Program-made: the position numbers and the translations under genes
Part shown: positions 43,806 through 54,851 of the stretch, in pieces
Layout: the number at the start of each line of letters is the position of its first letter
Position numbering within the stretch: the stretch's first letter is position 1
Notes under the pieces: model-generated
Seen by the model: only the letters and a program-made list of their open reading frames with translations
What the model was told of the DNA's origin: nothing
The model's database searches: none
Source: Alentia gelatinosa
Taxonomy: Eukaryota > Annelida > Polychaeta > Phyllodocida > Polynoidae
Assembly (NCBI GenBank): GCA_950022655.1
Contig: OX465583.1
Span: forward strand, 13,973,298 to 14,037,297
DNA: 64,000 nucleotides
Direction of reading: 5' to 3'

Positions 43806-44335
43806 TCGGAAGGTTTGTTTGTTTGTTGATTTAACGTCCAGTCAACCATTATAAGTCCTTACCAGACTTTCTCAAGGTTCTTTTACACCACGAGGATGGA
43901 ATCCCAAGGCTCTAAGCCTAGTTCGTTAAGAATTCTTCTCCCATAGAGCGCAGTGAGAACCTTGTACAGATTATGACTTAGAGAGTGTGAGATCTGCAAA
44001 TGCTTGATGCAGGATGAAACCCTCCAGCACGGTGGGTACACTCTCATAGACTGCATGTGACCATAGCAAAATGCAGGGCACTGTAGCGCAACATGACCAA
44101 CCAATGTCAAATACTGGGTCATGGCGGGAATGAACAGGATTTATATAGAATGCATAGAGAATCGTATAAATAGACAATACTCCATGAGTTTGTCTGGGCC
44201 GCAATCGTCATCGAGGCAAAGCCGAGTGACGATTATGGCACAGCCAAACGAGTGGGATTCGAGTGGGACTCGAACCCACAACCTTGGGTTTACAAGTCCA
44301 GTGCCTCAACCACTGAGCTAAATCCCACCCCTTCC
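43806..44335 (-). repeat. SINE split by a foldback arm
   Basis: The tail and 3' body lie at 43806-43893 (GTTTGTTTGTTGATTTAACG, then CCAGACTTTCTCAAGG) and the tRNA-like head at 44252-44328. Between them is an arm of the foldback at 33976-34290 (43893-44010) and about 240 bp of other DNA. Confidence 0.7.
44252..44328 (-). tRNA. tRNA-Thr(TGT)-like pseudogene / SINE head
   Basis: On the minus strand the acceptor arms (GTGGGATT / AATCCCAC) pair over 8 bp, the T arm GTGGG-TTCGAGT-CCCAC is perfect, and the D arm GCTC/GAG is present. The anticodon loop CTTGTAA would give TGT. The anticodon stem is poor, so it is not a working tRNA, but it shows what the SINE head came from. A- and B-boxes are intact. 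Confidence 0.6.
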
Positions 44336-44468
44336 AGGGTGGATGGGGTAGATGATAGGTTCATAATTGATGAATACTGGCAGACAGTTAAGAGGTATGA
44401 AGGGAGCTTGATGAACAGACAAATAGAGGTATATGAAATCAGTGACTGGACAGGTAATTGGTAATTGG

Positions 44469-44470
<2 letters not shown>

Positions 44471-44504
<34 letters not shown>

Positions 44505-44541
44505 GGAGAGAGAGAGAGAGAGACGGAGAGAGAGAGAGAGA
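44471..44541. repeat. (GA)n microsatellite
   Basis: Two GA runs interrupted by GACGGA; long minus-strand Leu/Ser-rich frames across it are artefacts. Confidence 0.95.
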
Positions 44542-44743
44542 TAGCATCTGGCTGAATCCTCTTCTGAAAGATGCTGAAGGTAATACAACTGTAATAAGGA
44601 GAGATTGAGACAAATAGAGATTGAGATAAATATGAGAGTGGGCAGATATAGTACGGGTGGTCGGCATTTATACCAGTACAAGTATGATATCACTGTTGGC
44701 CCATGTTGAAGCTGTCCAGTCATTTGTCTTTGTGACCCAGACG

Positions 44744-45088
44744 ATAAATACACAATATTGACTGGTTTCAGATACAAGCGGCCGTATGCTCCGAGGAGTT
44801 GACGCGTAGTAATATCCGAGCGTATGCGAGGATATTGCGGAGAGACAACTCCGAGGAGCATACAACCGCTCGTATCTGAAACCAGTCTTTATTGTATTTA
44901 TCATCCACCTTTTTCTGGACAAGTGGCACGTCAATATCAGTTTGTTTTAGCTATGCACTATTTTTCCATACGCACTATTTTTCCGTATGCGCCACCCGGA
45001 GCATACACCATATCCGTGTGCGCCGGGTATGTCTATACAAATGCCCTATGTGTTTTCTATGGACACTTTGTATTAGATGGATAATAAA
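44744..45088 (+). repeat. Hairpin MITE 'family C', copy 2 (most complete)
   Basis: GATAAATACACAATATTGACTGGTTTC, a palindrome of about 60-bp arms (GCGGCCGTATGCTCCGAGG / CCTCGG side), ACCTTTTTCTGGACAAGTGG, GCACTATTTTTCC twice, CGGAGCATACACCATATCCGT, and GGATAATAAAA at the end. Used as the reference for copies 1, 3 and 4. Confidence 0.85.
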
Positions 45089-45832
45089 ACACATCCTACG
45101 CGCCTAAAGCTGGTGGTCCAACTACCGCATGAGACCCACATGACAGAACAGGCCCGTAAACATTCAGAACAATACACTAGTTGGCAAACATACTGGAACA
45201 AAGGAGGTGATCAAATCCTAGTTTATGCGCTGGAAGGATGACTCACAACCCCTCCTCCCCAACCATCCGGCGTTTACCCACGATGCGACTTTTGTACTTC
45301 CAACATTGCCCATGCGAGTTTGTAACAGTCTAGAATCATACAGTGGGACACCGCTTAAAATAAGTGTACCACCCCTCTTGGACAGGGACATTTGTCTGAG
45401 AAAAATGTTCGCCCAAAAGGTACACAATTCTTATTTGCGAGTCATCTTCCACCGCTCGGTGGGGACTATCAGGGAATAGTACAACGGGAAATTAGAGACA
45501 GCACCTGATGTCTCGTGGTGTAAAGAGCAACTCTAATATTGTTAATATTACCGCCCCCTGGCCATATCCATGTATTTAGAATTCTATTGTTACATTGTCA
45601 TTAGAATGTTCAGCCAAACAATGCTATATATATATCGTGTATTTTATAGCAAGAACGATCGGGAATTCGATTGAATAAGACGGGGGGCAGCTGTATGATA
45701 TATTATATAATTTTGCAGATTTCATGGATAATTTCTATCCATCTAGATATTACATCTAAGCCTATTATCTCCTCTGAATATTGTAATATCAACTCACTTC
45801 CACTTCTATTTACAATGAGTCCAGCCTTCACC
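45089..45832. other. No gene seen
   Basis: Frames on both strands at 45218-45479 (up to 84 codons) overlap but have no motif. Confidence 0.35.
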
Positions 45833-48056
45833 CACACCAACCAACACCTACAACCACACCCACACCAAGCAGCCCCAACAGCAACACCCACACCAACCAA
45901 CACCTACAACCACACCCACACCAACCAGCACCAACAGTGACACCCACACCAACCAACACCTACAACCACACCCACACCAACCAGCACCAACAGTGACACC
46001 CACACCAACCAACACCTACAACCACACCCACACCAAGCAGCCCCAACAGCAACACCCACACCAACCAACACCTACAACCACACCCACACCAACCAGCACC
46101 AACAGTGACACCCACACCAACCAACACCTACAACCACACCCACACCAACCAACACCTACAACAACACCCACACCAACCAGCACCAACAGCGACACCCACA
46201 ACAACCAACACCTACAACCACACCCACACCAACCAGCACCAACAGCAACACCCACACCAACCAGCACCAACAGCGACACCCACACCAACCAACACCTACA
46301 ACCACACCCACACCAAACAACACCAATAACAACACCCACACCAACCAACACCTACAAACACACCCACACCAAGCAGCCCCAACAACAACACCCACACCAA
46401 CCAACACCTACAACCACAGCCACACTAACCAACAACAACAACCACACCGACCAACACCTACAAACACACCCACATCAAGCAGCCCCAACAACAACATCCA
46501 CACCAACCAACACCTACAACCACACCCACACCAACCAACAACAACAACCACACCAACCAACACCTACAACCACACCCACACCAACCAGCACCAATAACAA
46601 CCCACACCAACCAACACCTACAACCACACCCACACCAACCAGCACCAATAACAACCCACACCAACCAACACCTACAACCACACCCACACCAACCAACACC
46701 TACAACCACAGCCACACTAACCAACACCTACAGCCACAGCCACACCAACCAGCACCAACAACAACACCCACACCAACCAACACCTACAACCACACCCACA
46801 CCAACCAACACCTACAACCACAGCCACACTAACCAACACCTACAGCCACAGCCACACCAACCAGCACCAACAACAACAACCACACCAACCAACACCTACA
46901 ACCACACCCACACCAACCAGCACCAACAGCAACACCCACACCAACCAACACCTACAACCACACCCACACCAAGCAGCCCCAACAACAACACCCACACCAA
47001 CCAACACCTACAACCACAGCCACACTAACCAACACCTACAACCACACCCACACCAACCAACACCAATAACAACCCACACCAACCAACACCTACAACCACA
47101 CCCACACCAACCAGCACCTATAGCGACAACCCACACCAACCAGCCCCAACAACAACACCCACACGAACCAACACCTACAACCACATCCACACCAACCAAC
47201 ACCAACAACAACACCCACACCAACCAGCACCAATAACGACAACCCACCAACCAACACCTACAATCACAGCCACACCAAGCAGCCCCAACAACAACACCCA
47301 CACCAACCAACACCTGCAACCACACCCACACCAACCAGCCCCAACAACAACACCCACACCAACCAACACCTACAACCACACCCACACCAAGCAGCCCCAA
47401 CAACAACACCCACACCAACCAACACCTACAACCACAGCCACACTAATCAACACCTACAACCACACCCACACCAACCAACACCAATAACAACCCACACCAA
47501 CCAACACCTACAACCACACCCACACCAACCAGCACCAATAGCGACAACCCACACCAACCAGCCCCAACAACAACACCCACAAGAACCAACACCTACAACC
47601 ACATCCACACCAACCAACACCAACAACAACACCCACACCAACCAGCACCAATAACGACAACCCACCAACCAACACCTACAATCACAGCCACACCAAGCAG
47701 CCCCAACAACAACACCCACACCAACCAACACCTACAACAACATCCACACCAACCAGCACCAACAGTGACACCCACACCAACCAACACCTGCAACCACACC
47801 CACACCAACCAGCCCCAACAACAACACCCACACCAACCAACACCTACAACCACACCCACACCAACCAGCACCAACAGTGACACCCACACCAACCAACACC
47901 TACAACCACACCCACACCAACCAACACCTACAACCACACCAGCACCAACCAGCACCAACAGCAACACCCACACCAACCAACACCTGCAACCACACCCACA
48001 CCAACCAGGACCAATAATGACAACCCACACCAACCAACACCTACAACCACACCCAA
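45833..48056. repeat. 2.2-kb C/A-rich minisatellite, hexamer-based higher-order repeat
   Basis: An array built of ACACCA, ACCAAC, ACCTAC, AACCAC and ACCCAC hexamers. Higher-order units of about 54-60 bp contain CCAACCAACACCTACAACCAC and variants with CAGCACCAACAGTGAC or CAGCCCCAACAAC. Larger blocks are themselves duplicated (47050-47430 and 47470-47720 are near copies). The strand has almost no G and hardly any T. With a unit divisible by three, frames stay open for hundreds of codons on both strands (Thr/Pro/His-rich; Val/Gly/Cys/Trp-rich). I regard them as artefacts. Confidence 0.95.
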
Positions 48057-48625
48057 AACAGGACTCACTTTTGAGTCTCCTCATATTTGATTTCTCTGTA
48101 TCAAAACAAGGCTCTTGAGCAGAAATACCAACCAATGTATTGACAATCGTATTTCCGTCACTTTTCGTTCAGTCAGGGTCCCGCGTTTCCCACCATTCTG
48201 CCTTCAGACTGCAGCAGAACTCCTCCTGTATCCAGCTGTGAGAATTCTGTACCATGGGAAATTTGTGGGAGCCAAGGTGTCTACCATGTGAGGCTAGCTT
48301 TAGTATGACTCATCCCATCCAAATTGTGTCACCCAGGTAATTAGAGACTATATGTACATGTTGACTGTATGTATGCATTCTCTTTTATTGAGGATTCATG
48401 GCATGAGAAGGTTGAGAAGTTTGAGTGATATTGGAACATGTTGTTCTGTTAATCAATATCACAAAATGATGCATTGCAAAGATTCCATTTGTACAGTCTC
48501 ATCATATGTTGCTTTTTTCCACTGATTGTATGGAAGAACAATGTTTGTTCGTCGAATACGAGTATTCCCCAATAAATTTTTTTAATTTTTTTTACCATAA
48601 TCACCATAAGACATATCATATACAT
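48057..48625. other. No gene seen
   Basis: Unique-looking DNA between the minisatellite and the Penelope-like element. Confidence 0.35.
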
Positions 48626-48626
48626 A

Positions 48627-49107
48627 GACTATCAACTGTTTACCAGAACGATTCACTAAGTATGACTGTATGTTTGTACACATATTTATCAATATCGATT
48701 ATCAAATTCACACTCAAGAAGAATTAACCTTTTAATATCACATGTTGATTATTCACCATCTATGGAAAACAATTTACCTATTGTAATAACTTATCAAAAT
48801 GAATCACTATTAATTAAATGGGATACCAAACTTTATACCAAAATGAACTATCAAATAAATATCATAGCAACTGTAACCAAGAAACTGGAAAAATAACAAC
48901 AAAAATGATCTGAAAAAAGTACTTAAGGATCCCAAATGAATCATTCAATCACCAACTTAATTGCCTGATGAAGTCCCATCAATAGGGACGAAACGTTGCA
49001 AAGAATCACAAGAAATTTCCCTCCCCATCTCGATGTTCAATGAATCCCACAATAAAGATTTAATACCCAAATCAGCTTGTCTGTTTTTTTGTGGATTTAA
49101 CAAATTA
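48627..49107 (+). repeat. Upstream pLTR of the Penelope-like element
   Basis: From CAACTGTT near 48627 to GTGGATTTAACAAATTAAT. It matches 53605-53995 closely but keeps about 105 bp (about 48845-48945) that the right copy lacks. The missing stretch lies between two AAATGAA-type repeats, so the right copy lost it by slippage. Confidence 0.85.
48963..48996 (+). ncRNA. Hammerhead-ribozyme-like core in the upstream pLTR
   Basis: CTGATGA (48965-48971), a 5-bp stem GTCCC/GGGAC with a 7-base loop, then GAAAC (48990-48994): the conserved core and stem II of a hammerhead. Penelope-like elements are known to carry such ribozymes in their pLTRs. I could not identify stems I and III with confidence, nor the cleavage site, so activity is open. 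Confidence 0.6.
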
Positions 49108-49283
49108 ATTTGATTATCTTACCAACACAACGGAATCCTACCTTGGGATCACCGACAAATTGATCAAAAGCCACAAGAGGTAGTTGTGAACGGAAACAAA
49201 CCTTCACCAGTCAGCGAAACCATCAACATCACTTGCATCCTCCCTTGGGAACCTACCTCACAAGAATCTTCAACAGATTCACC

Positions 49284-51950
49284 ATGGCAACTGCCAATAA
49301 CAACACAACCGATCTTGAAATCACAGATGAGGTGGATTGGGAACCGACAAATCCAAATCCAAACAATCAAGAAACTGAAACCCTATGAATACCTGCTGAT
49401 GTACAACCCTACTATAAACTAGCGCGAAAAATCGCAATCAGTCTAACAAAGGCACAACAACACGAGAACTTTCTCAGCACATGCATAATCAAAAACATAG
49501 TCCCCAAGGGTCTACAACCAAACATAACCGCTCAAATCCCAACAACAAATTGGAGTTTCCAACTAAAGTGGGAAGAAGCCCAGCTCAAGTGCAGTAAAGA
49601 ACTAAGGGACCTACTCAAAAACTACTACACAGAACGACGATTAGAACTAGAACAGAATTACAACGAAACTATCTCAGAAATATCAAAGAAATGTTCAAAG
49701 GAAATCCAAGATCTAATCAAGAAATTGATCAACAACCTTCAGACCGAAGTCAGAAACAACCGCAACAAAAGCACCGACAGAAAAATCGCAGATTTAAGAA
49801 ATACCAGGAAGCCGATGACAAAACGGCAATCTGCAACCTCAGTTCCAAGCACCTCACAATAGACCATAGAACCTTACTAAACAAAGGCCTATCATTTGCA
49901 CCAACACCGACAAATACCAACTCGGTAGACACCATCAAGGACCCACTATTATTCAACTGAAGGATATACCTCAAATACCACTTCAGAGAGCAAGGGGAAT
50001 ATAAACCCCGACAAACAGTGTACCCAAAAGAGCAGGGTCACTGGCAACCAGCACCACCATACCATGAAGATATCATCACCTTCAACTCTTACATATTAAC
50101 AAATATGGCCAAGAATGAACCCAAGAAATCTAAAAGAAATCTTACAAAAAATCAGGTAAAAGCCCTCAAAGAACTGAAAGAAGACCCACAATAACTATAA
50201 AATCAGCCGACAAAGGCGGGGCAATCGTGATAATGGATACAACGCACTACATCCAGAAATGTGAAGACCAACTCAAAGACACAGATCGAACAAAGGTAGT
50301 CACCCTAAGGCTTAGGAAAGAACTAAGAAACCTAGAAACAAGAGGAAAACTTACCAAAAATTCATCTATCGGCCTGATTCCACAAAACATACGTACAGCC
50401 CAATTCTACACCCTACCAAAAATCCACAAAATTGGGAATCCAGGGAGACCAATAGTATCGGGCATAAACAGTCAAACCAACAAAATATCGGAAACACTAG
50501 ACAAGATCCTAAAACCACTACTAAAGAAATTACCATGCCTCCTCAAAGACACAAAAAGTTTCCTACCAATCATCGAGGACACCGACAAAATAAAAGACTC
50601 AGAGTTTCTAGTAACCATAGATGTGAGTGCATTGTATACATCAATACCACACGGAGAGGGTATAGAGGCGGTAAATACCGTTCTTACCGCTTTTCCAAAC
50701 CAAGAAATTGATACAGACACCACAACATGACTACTAGAATTGGTTCTGAAGAACAATGTATTCAATTTTAATGGAAAACACTACCACCAAATACAAGGAA
50801 CAGCTATTGGAACCAAGGTAGCCCCAACCTATGCCAACATATTCATGCACTTTATAGAGGAAGAAACAAGCCCAACAAAACCCAGAGTATGTAAGAGATA
50901 CATTGACGACATTTTTGCAGTCTATGATTGCACAGAGGAACAACTACTGGCCCAGATGAACAGACTGAACAGACTACATCATAGTATAAAATTCACGTTT
51001 GAATACAGCCATACACAGGTGAACTATCTAGATACTACAGTATATGTAAAAAAACACCAAACTACATACTAAAGTATACCGAAAACCAACGTACTCAGGA
51101 CTCTACCTCCACCACACTTCATATCACCCACCCAGCCAGAAGAATAGCATAGCCTACAGTCAAGCCATCAGATACCGACTAATTTGCTCAGAAGAGACCG
51201 AATTCCAGGAAGCCTGTAAATATCTACTTAAGAAATTAACCTTAAGAGGCCACCCACACAAGAAAATAAAAGAAGCGAACCAAAGAGCAAAATAAGTACC
51301 AAGAAAGGACCTATTAAAATCAATTAAAAGGAGAAACCAAAATGTAATTCCTTATATAATACAACACACCCCTGACAACACCTGAGCTCAAACATATTTA
51401 AAAATAGCTAAAACAATGATTGGACCATCACCTTTATTACAATGTATAAAGGACAGCAAAATCACAATGGCTTACAACGGCCCCCCAATCTACCTGATCT
51501 ACTCACCAAATCGGCATTCCCGTATGAACCGACAAAAAATCAAAGCCAGCCCTGCAACATACTCAGTTGTAACCACTGCCAGAACATCAAGACATGCACC
51601 CAACCAAAGGCTCACACTACGGGAAAAACATTCAAAATAAGAGGCAATAACAACTGCCAAACAAGAGGAATAGTATACTGCATCTCCTGCCCAGCATGTG
51701 GAGAACAATACATAGGGGAGACGGGCCTACGAGCTGCCGACCGCATAGCAAATCACAAAAACGATGTAAAGGCATGCTGACAAACAGAAGTACAAAAACA
51801 CATGCAAGACCACGATGTCGAACCCCATCAAATCATATTCACACTTTTAGACTCCTCGCCAAAAAACGCCAATATCCGTAAAAGATAAGAAGAAGCATAT
51901 ATTCGCCTAATGAGGACGATCTACCCCGAGGGAATTAATGGGAAACTTTG
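49284..51950 (+). pseudogene. Penelope-like polymerase: RT plus GIY-YIG endonuclease, decayed
   Basis: It begins at an ATG in an ACCATGG context (49287) with an acidic N-terminus and a stop after about 34 codons, then a Lys/Glu-rich coiled-coil-like region, then ICNLSSKHLT and LLNKGLSFAPTP. After frame changes the RT follows: SADKGGAIVIMD, FYTLPKIHK, GRPIVSG, FLVTIDVSALYTSIPH, QGTAIGTKVAPTYANIFM and KRYIDDIFAVYD (catalytic Asp pair). The endonuclease region has CNILSCNHCQNIKTC, GIVYCISCPACGEQYIGETG and a later Asn-rich stretch. RT core residues and the YIGETG are intact, but at least six stops or shifts occur along the frame. This gene would nick the target and copy the RNA. Confidence 0.85.
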
Positions 51951-52376
51951 AAAAAGTTACCCTAACAACACATTGTCAACAACAATGCACTACCTAGCAA
52001 CCACCCAAGCAACCACGCGAAAGGATACACAGTTACGTCATCAACACAAACCGACATGCCAAAACCTGATCCCAGAAAGTGAAGTTAACAACATAACGAA
52101 ACAAAGAAGATACAATACAAAGGAAGATGTCATTTTTTAGCAAAGTGACGTGTGATTTATGTTCAGCAACTATAGAAAATAGAACCGTCAAAATCAAGGA
52201 ACACTTGAAGACCGTACATTGCGGAGTGGTACCCCTGAGTGAGACATATATCGACAATAACGGTAAGTTCAAATGTCACTTTGAGAATTGCAACATTTGC
52301 TGTATCAACAAAAGCAATTTAAGACGCCACCAGCGCAACCAACACTTGAGCACAGACTATATCCAATCAATTCCAA

Positions 52377-53421
52377 CACTGCACGAAAACCACTATTTTA
52401 CATATGTATACGAAACGCGTCTAACAGTAGGATTTTGCGTCTAGAAGTTAGACCTGTTATCCGTCTCGTAGACGCCTTATCTAGTGGCGTATATACATGT
52501 CCATGGTGCGGTCTTATATACGTTGTATATACGCCTGATTCCGTGGTATATACACCAATCTCAAAAAGTTCCATTTTCTGCCACTTGGGGACACTACTGG
52601 TAGCATATTTCATTTGCCATTAACCATCCAAGTCTGTATTATATGAAAATTGCAATTTTATATTACCAATTTATTTTATAACCTAATTAAGTATAAATTG
52701 ATTAATTACACATAGTAAACCTTGCATTATGTTTTTTTTTTTATTGTTTTTCTAATAGATCTTACGTTCAAACACCATTTCAATGTGTGGACATTCAGGC
52801 TTACTATATAATCGCCTCCCCCCCATGTCTTTGTGCACCTGAAGTCCGACTCCCGACCCTGACTCCGACTCTGACTTGTGAACGCGGCCGCCACCCTCAC
52901 AGCCACCCGCTCAGCCGCCCGCCCTGTGCGCCTCTGACTCAGAACTGAAAATATCTTAGACACGCTGAGCGGCCGCTAATCCCTCTACAAACACCGCAGG
53001 GAGGTGGGGGTCGTGTACCAGGGCTTCACTGTGGGTAGAGTGAATATAGGGTGGTGGGGTGGTGGGGTGTTCGGGGGGCGGTAGGGGGTGGGGTTTGGAG
53101 GTCGCGGGTGGCGGGTCAGTGTTGGTGTATCCTCTACCAACACCCACAGGCCTGGGCGGGCCGCCGGTCGCATTTTTTTTTTTTTTGTATCATATATATG
53201 CCTGGCGTATATATATTGCGCAGAGTATATTTTATCTTAAATACGCCAGGCATGAAAGACAGCCAAGTCGCGCGCGTCTACATATGGAAACTGTCTCGTA
53301 CATGCCCGAAACGTAGACGCGTATAAGAGGTGTATACAAGTATGAACAAGCCACGAGACAGCCGATACGTGCGTTATCGCGATGGCATATATATATGTAA
53401 AATAGTGGTTTTCGTGCAGAG
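52377..53421. mobile_element. Non-autonomous CACTA/EnSpm-like element, copy 1 (1045 bp)
   Basis: Ends CACTGCACGAAAACCACTAT and its mirror (one mismatch, CAGAG at the far right), with a 3-bp CAA duplication (52374-52376, 53422-53424). CACTG ends plus 3-bp duplications are the signature of the CACTA superfamily. The interior has palindromic TATATACGCC stretches, a GC/G-rich centre (52850-53170) and no transposase. Frames inside (up to about 110 codons) are artefacts. Confidence 0.82.
53035..53118 (+). other. G-quadruplex-prone G-rich tract inside CACTA copy 1
   Basis: Many runs of three to six G separated by one to seven bases (GGGTGGTGGGGTGGTGGGG, then GGGGGGCGGTAGGGGG). Confidence 0.7.
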
Positions 53422-53604
53422 CAACTGCCAGACTATTGTTTAAACAACGACAGAAAAACCCTTATACTTGGAAAGAAAGTTATGACCCGACTAACGTTAA
53501 ATTTAGGATCGTTTACAAAGGCTCTCCTTCTGTTTCAGCCCGTGACACAAGTAGCAACCACAATCGACCTAACAACTGATACAAACATAACAACCACGCC
53601 CACT

Positions 53605-53995
53605 ACTCAACTGTTAACCAGAACGATTCACTAAGTATGACTGTATGTTTGTACACATATTTATCAATATGGATTATCAAATTCACACTCAAGAAGAATT
53701 AACCTTTTAATATCACATGTTGATTATTCACCATCTATGGAAAACAATCTACCTATTGTAATAACTTATCAAAATGAATCACTATTAATTAAATAGGATA
53801 CCAAACTTTATACCAAAATGAATCATTCAATCACCAACTTAATTGCCTGATGAAGTCCCATCAATAGGGACGAAACGTTGCAAAGAATCACAAGAAATTT
53901 CCCTCCCCATCTCGATGTTCAATGAATCCCACAATAAAGATTTAATACCCAAATCAGCTTGTCTGTTTTTTTGTGGATTTAAAAAATTAATAAAA
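53605..53995 (+). repeat. Downstream pLTR of the Penelope-like element
   Basis: Matches the upstream copy from CAACTGTT and ACCAGAACGATTCACTAAG to GTGGATTTAA, lacking one internal block. Its end runs into AATAAAAAAAAAAGAAAG, a typical A-rich junction. Confidence 0.85.
53845..53878 (+). ncRNA. Hammerhead-ribozyme-like core in the downstream pLTR
   Basis: The same CTGATGA (53847-53853), GTCCC/GGGAC stem and GAAAC (53872-53876) as in the upstream copy, identical over the core. Confidence 0.6.
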
Positions 53996-54063
53996 AAAAA
54001 AGAAAGAAAAGATATTCAAGCCCCATAGACATATACGGAGTGGGTGTCGTATGGAGGTATATC

Positions 54064-54441
54064 GTAAAAGCGGATGAGTTTTAATCTGGGCCCCGTATGC
54101 GACAACTGGAGTTTGGCGTAGTGATATCTGGAGCCCAAACTCCAGGAGTCGCATACGGGAGCCCAGATTAAAACGAATAAGGTTTTGATTTTATCCTACC
54201 CCCTGTGAACAATATTTTTATGTGACGCTAGTAACAAAAAACACAATAAAAACTTTCTGAAGTCCTCCATATAGCTCTCCTTGCTGCTCTGAAGGCGCTT
54301 GGAACTACTTTCAGCTGCTGATCTCTGATTGGTCCATTTTTTGTACGCTCCTAGTAGCGATTTTTTATCCATATGCGACATACGGGCACATATGGAAAGT
54401 CAATGTTAAGCCTATGGGATTTTATATTAGGGGTAGGATAA
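54064..54441. repeat. Hairpin MITE of the 12.3-kb family, copy 2
   Basis: ATCGTAAAAGCGGATGAG, the GTTTTAATCTGGGC stem with its mirror near 54160, TTTTATCCTACCCCC and, at the end, AATGTTAAGCCTATGGGATT and GGGGTAGGATAA. About 90 bp more than the 12.3-kb copy in the right half. Confidence 0.8.
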
Positions 54442-54851
54442 TAATGCATAGTTACCTACTTATCTATCATCTACCTATATGTCTGTCACACCTGATAATT
54501 TCCAGTTCATAGAAATACTCATTTTCTACCAGTTTTTTTTCATATTATCTCAACGTACCACATAAAAAGGTTTACAGCATCGGCTGCCCATGCTGTGTAA
54601 TAATGTTTTGCCCGTTTACCATACAATTATCATACAGCATAACTACTACAATTACACATAATTAGTGTGCTACAGGAAGCTGTTTTGACGTAATTATTCC
54701 CTGTTAGAATCAATAGCACGATGGGGATCTAATGACATAAAAATTGTATATTCTACTGCACCTTCCCCAATTTTCAACTCTTAAAATGCTTGGTTTACAC
54801 TGGGTCCATCACGGCCACTGTGGCCATGTTACAGGCAATCGTGGAAGGCTT
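54442..54851. other. No gene seen
   Basis: AT-rich spacer before CACTA copy 2. Confidence 0.4.

Larger units (their letters stand above)
52127..53579 (+). pseudogene. C2H2 zinc-finger frame of the Penelope-like element, split by a CACTA insertion
   Basis: The left part (52127-52376) encodes a first finger-like CDLC with His-x4-His about 17 residues later and a good second finger, CHFENC-x12-H-x4-H. The CACTA element sits at 52377-53421 with a CAA duplication. Taking one CAA copy, the frame runs on in the right part (53425-53579) for another 50 codons to a TGA, Lys/Arg/Ser-rich. The undisturbed frame would be about 134 codons. It lies about 180 bp after the polymerase and just before the right pLTR, so it seems to belong to the element. 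It shows no other stop, unlike the polymerase. Known polymerases of this class have a Cys/His finger inside the endonuclease; a separate downstream C2H2 frame is not one I know. It could be a captured host fragment. Confidence 0.65.
48627..53995 (+). mobile_element. Penelope-like element with pLTRs (5.4 kb including a CACTA insertion)
   Basis: A repeated terminal sequence (pLTR) lies at 48627-49107 and 53605-53995. Between them come an RT, a GIY-YIG endonuclease region and a C2H2 zinc-finger frame. The right copy ends in an A-rich run. RT style, GIY-YIG and hammerhead-like pLTR are the known hallmarks of endonuclease-bearing Penelope-like elements. The main frame is decayed; without the 1.05-kb CACTA insertion the element would be about 4.3 kb. 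Confidence 0.85.

Noticed and set aside
44290..44861. Leu/Ser-rich minus-strand frames of 125-140 codons
   Set aside because: (GA)n microsatellite and SINE/MITE sequence; no gene.
45993..46832. 279-codon Thr/Pro/His-rich open frame, and Val/Gly/Cys/Trp-rich frames opposite
   Set aside because: Produced by a minisatellite whose unit length is a multiple of three; all frames are open and there is no start or splice context.
52288..52623. 111-codon frame at the left end of CACTA copy 1
   Set aside because: Runs from the zinc-finger frame's shadow into transposon end; its inverted partner in copy 2 shows it is repeat DNA.
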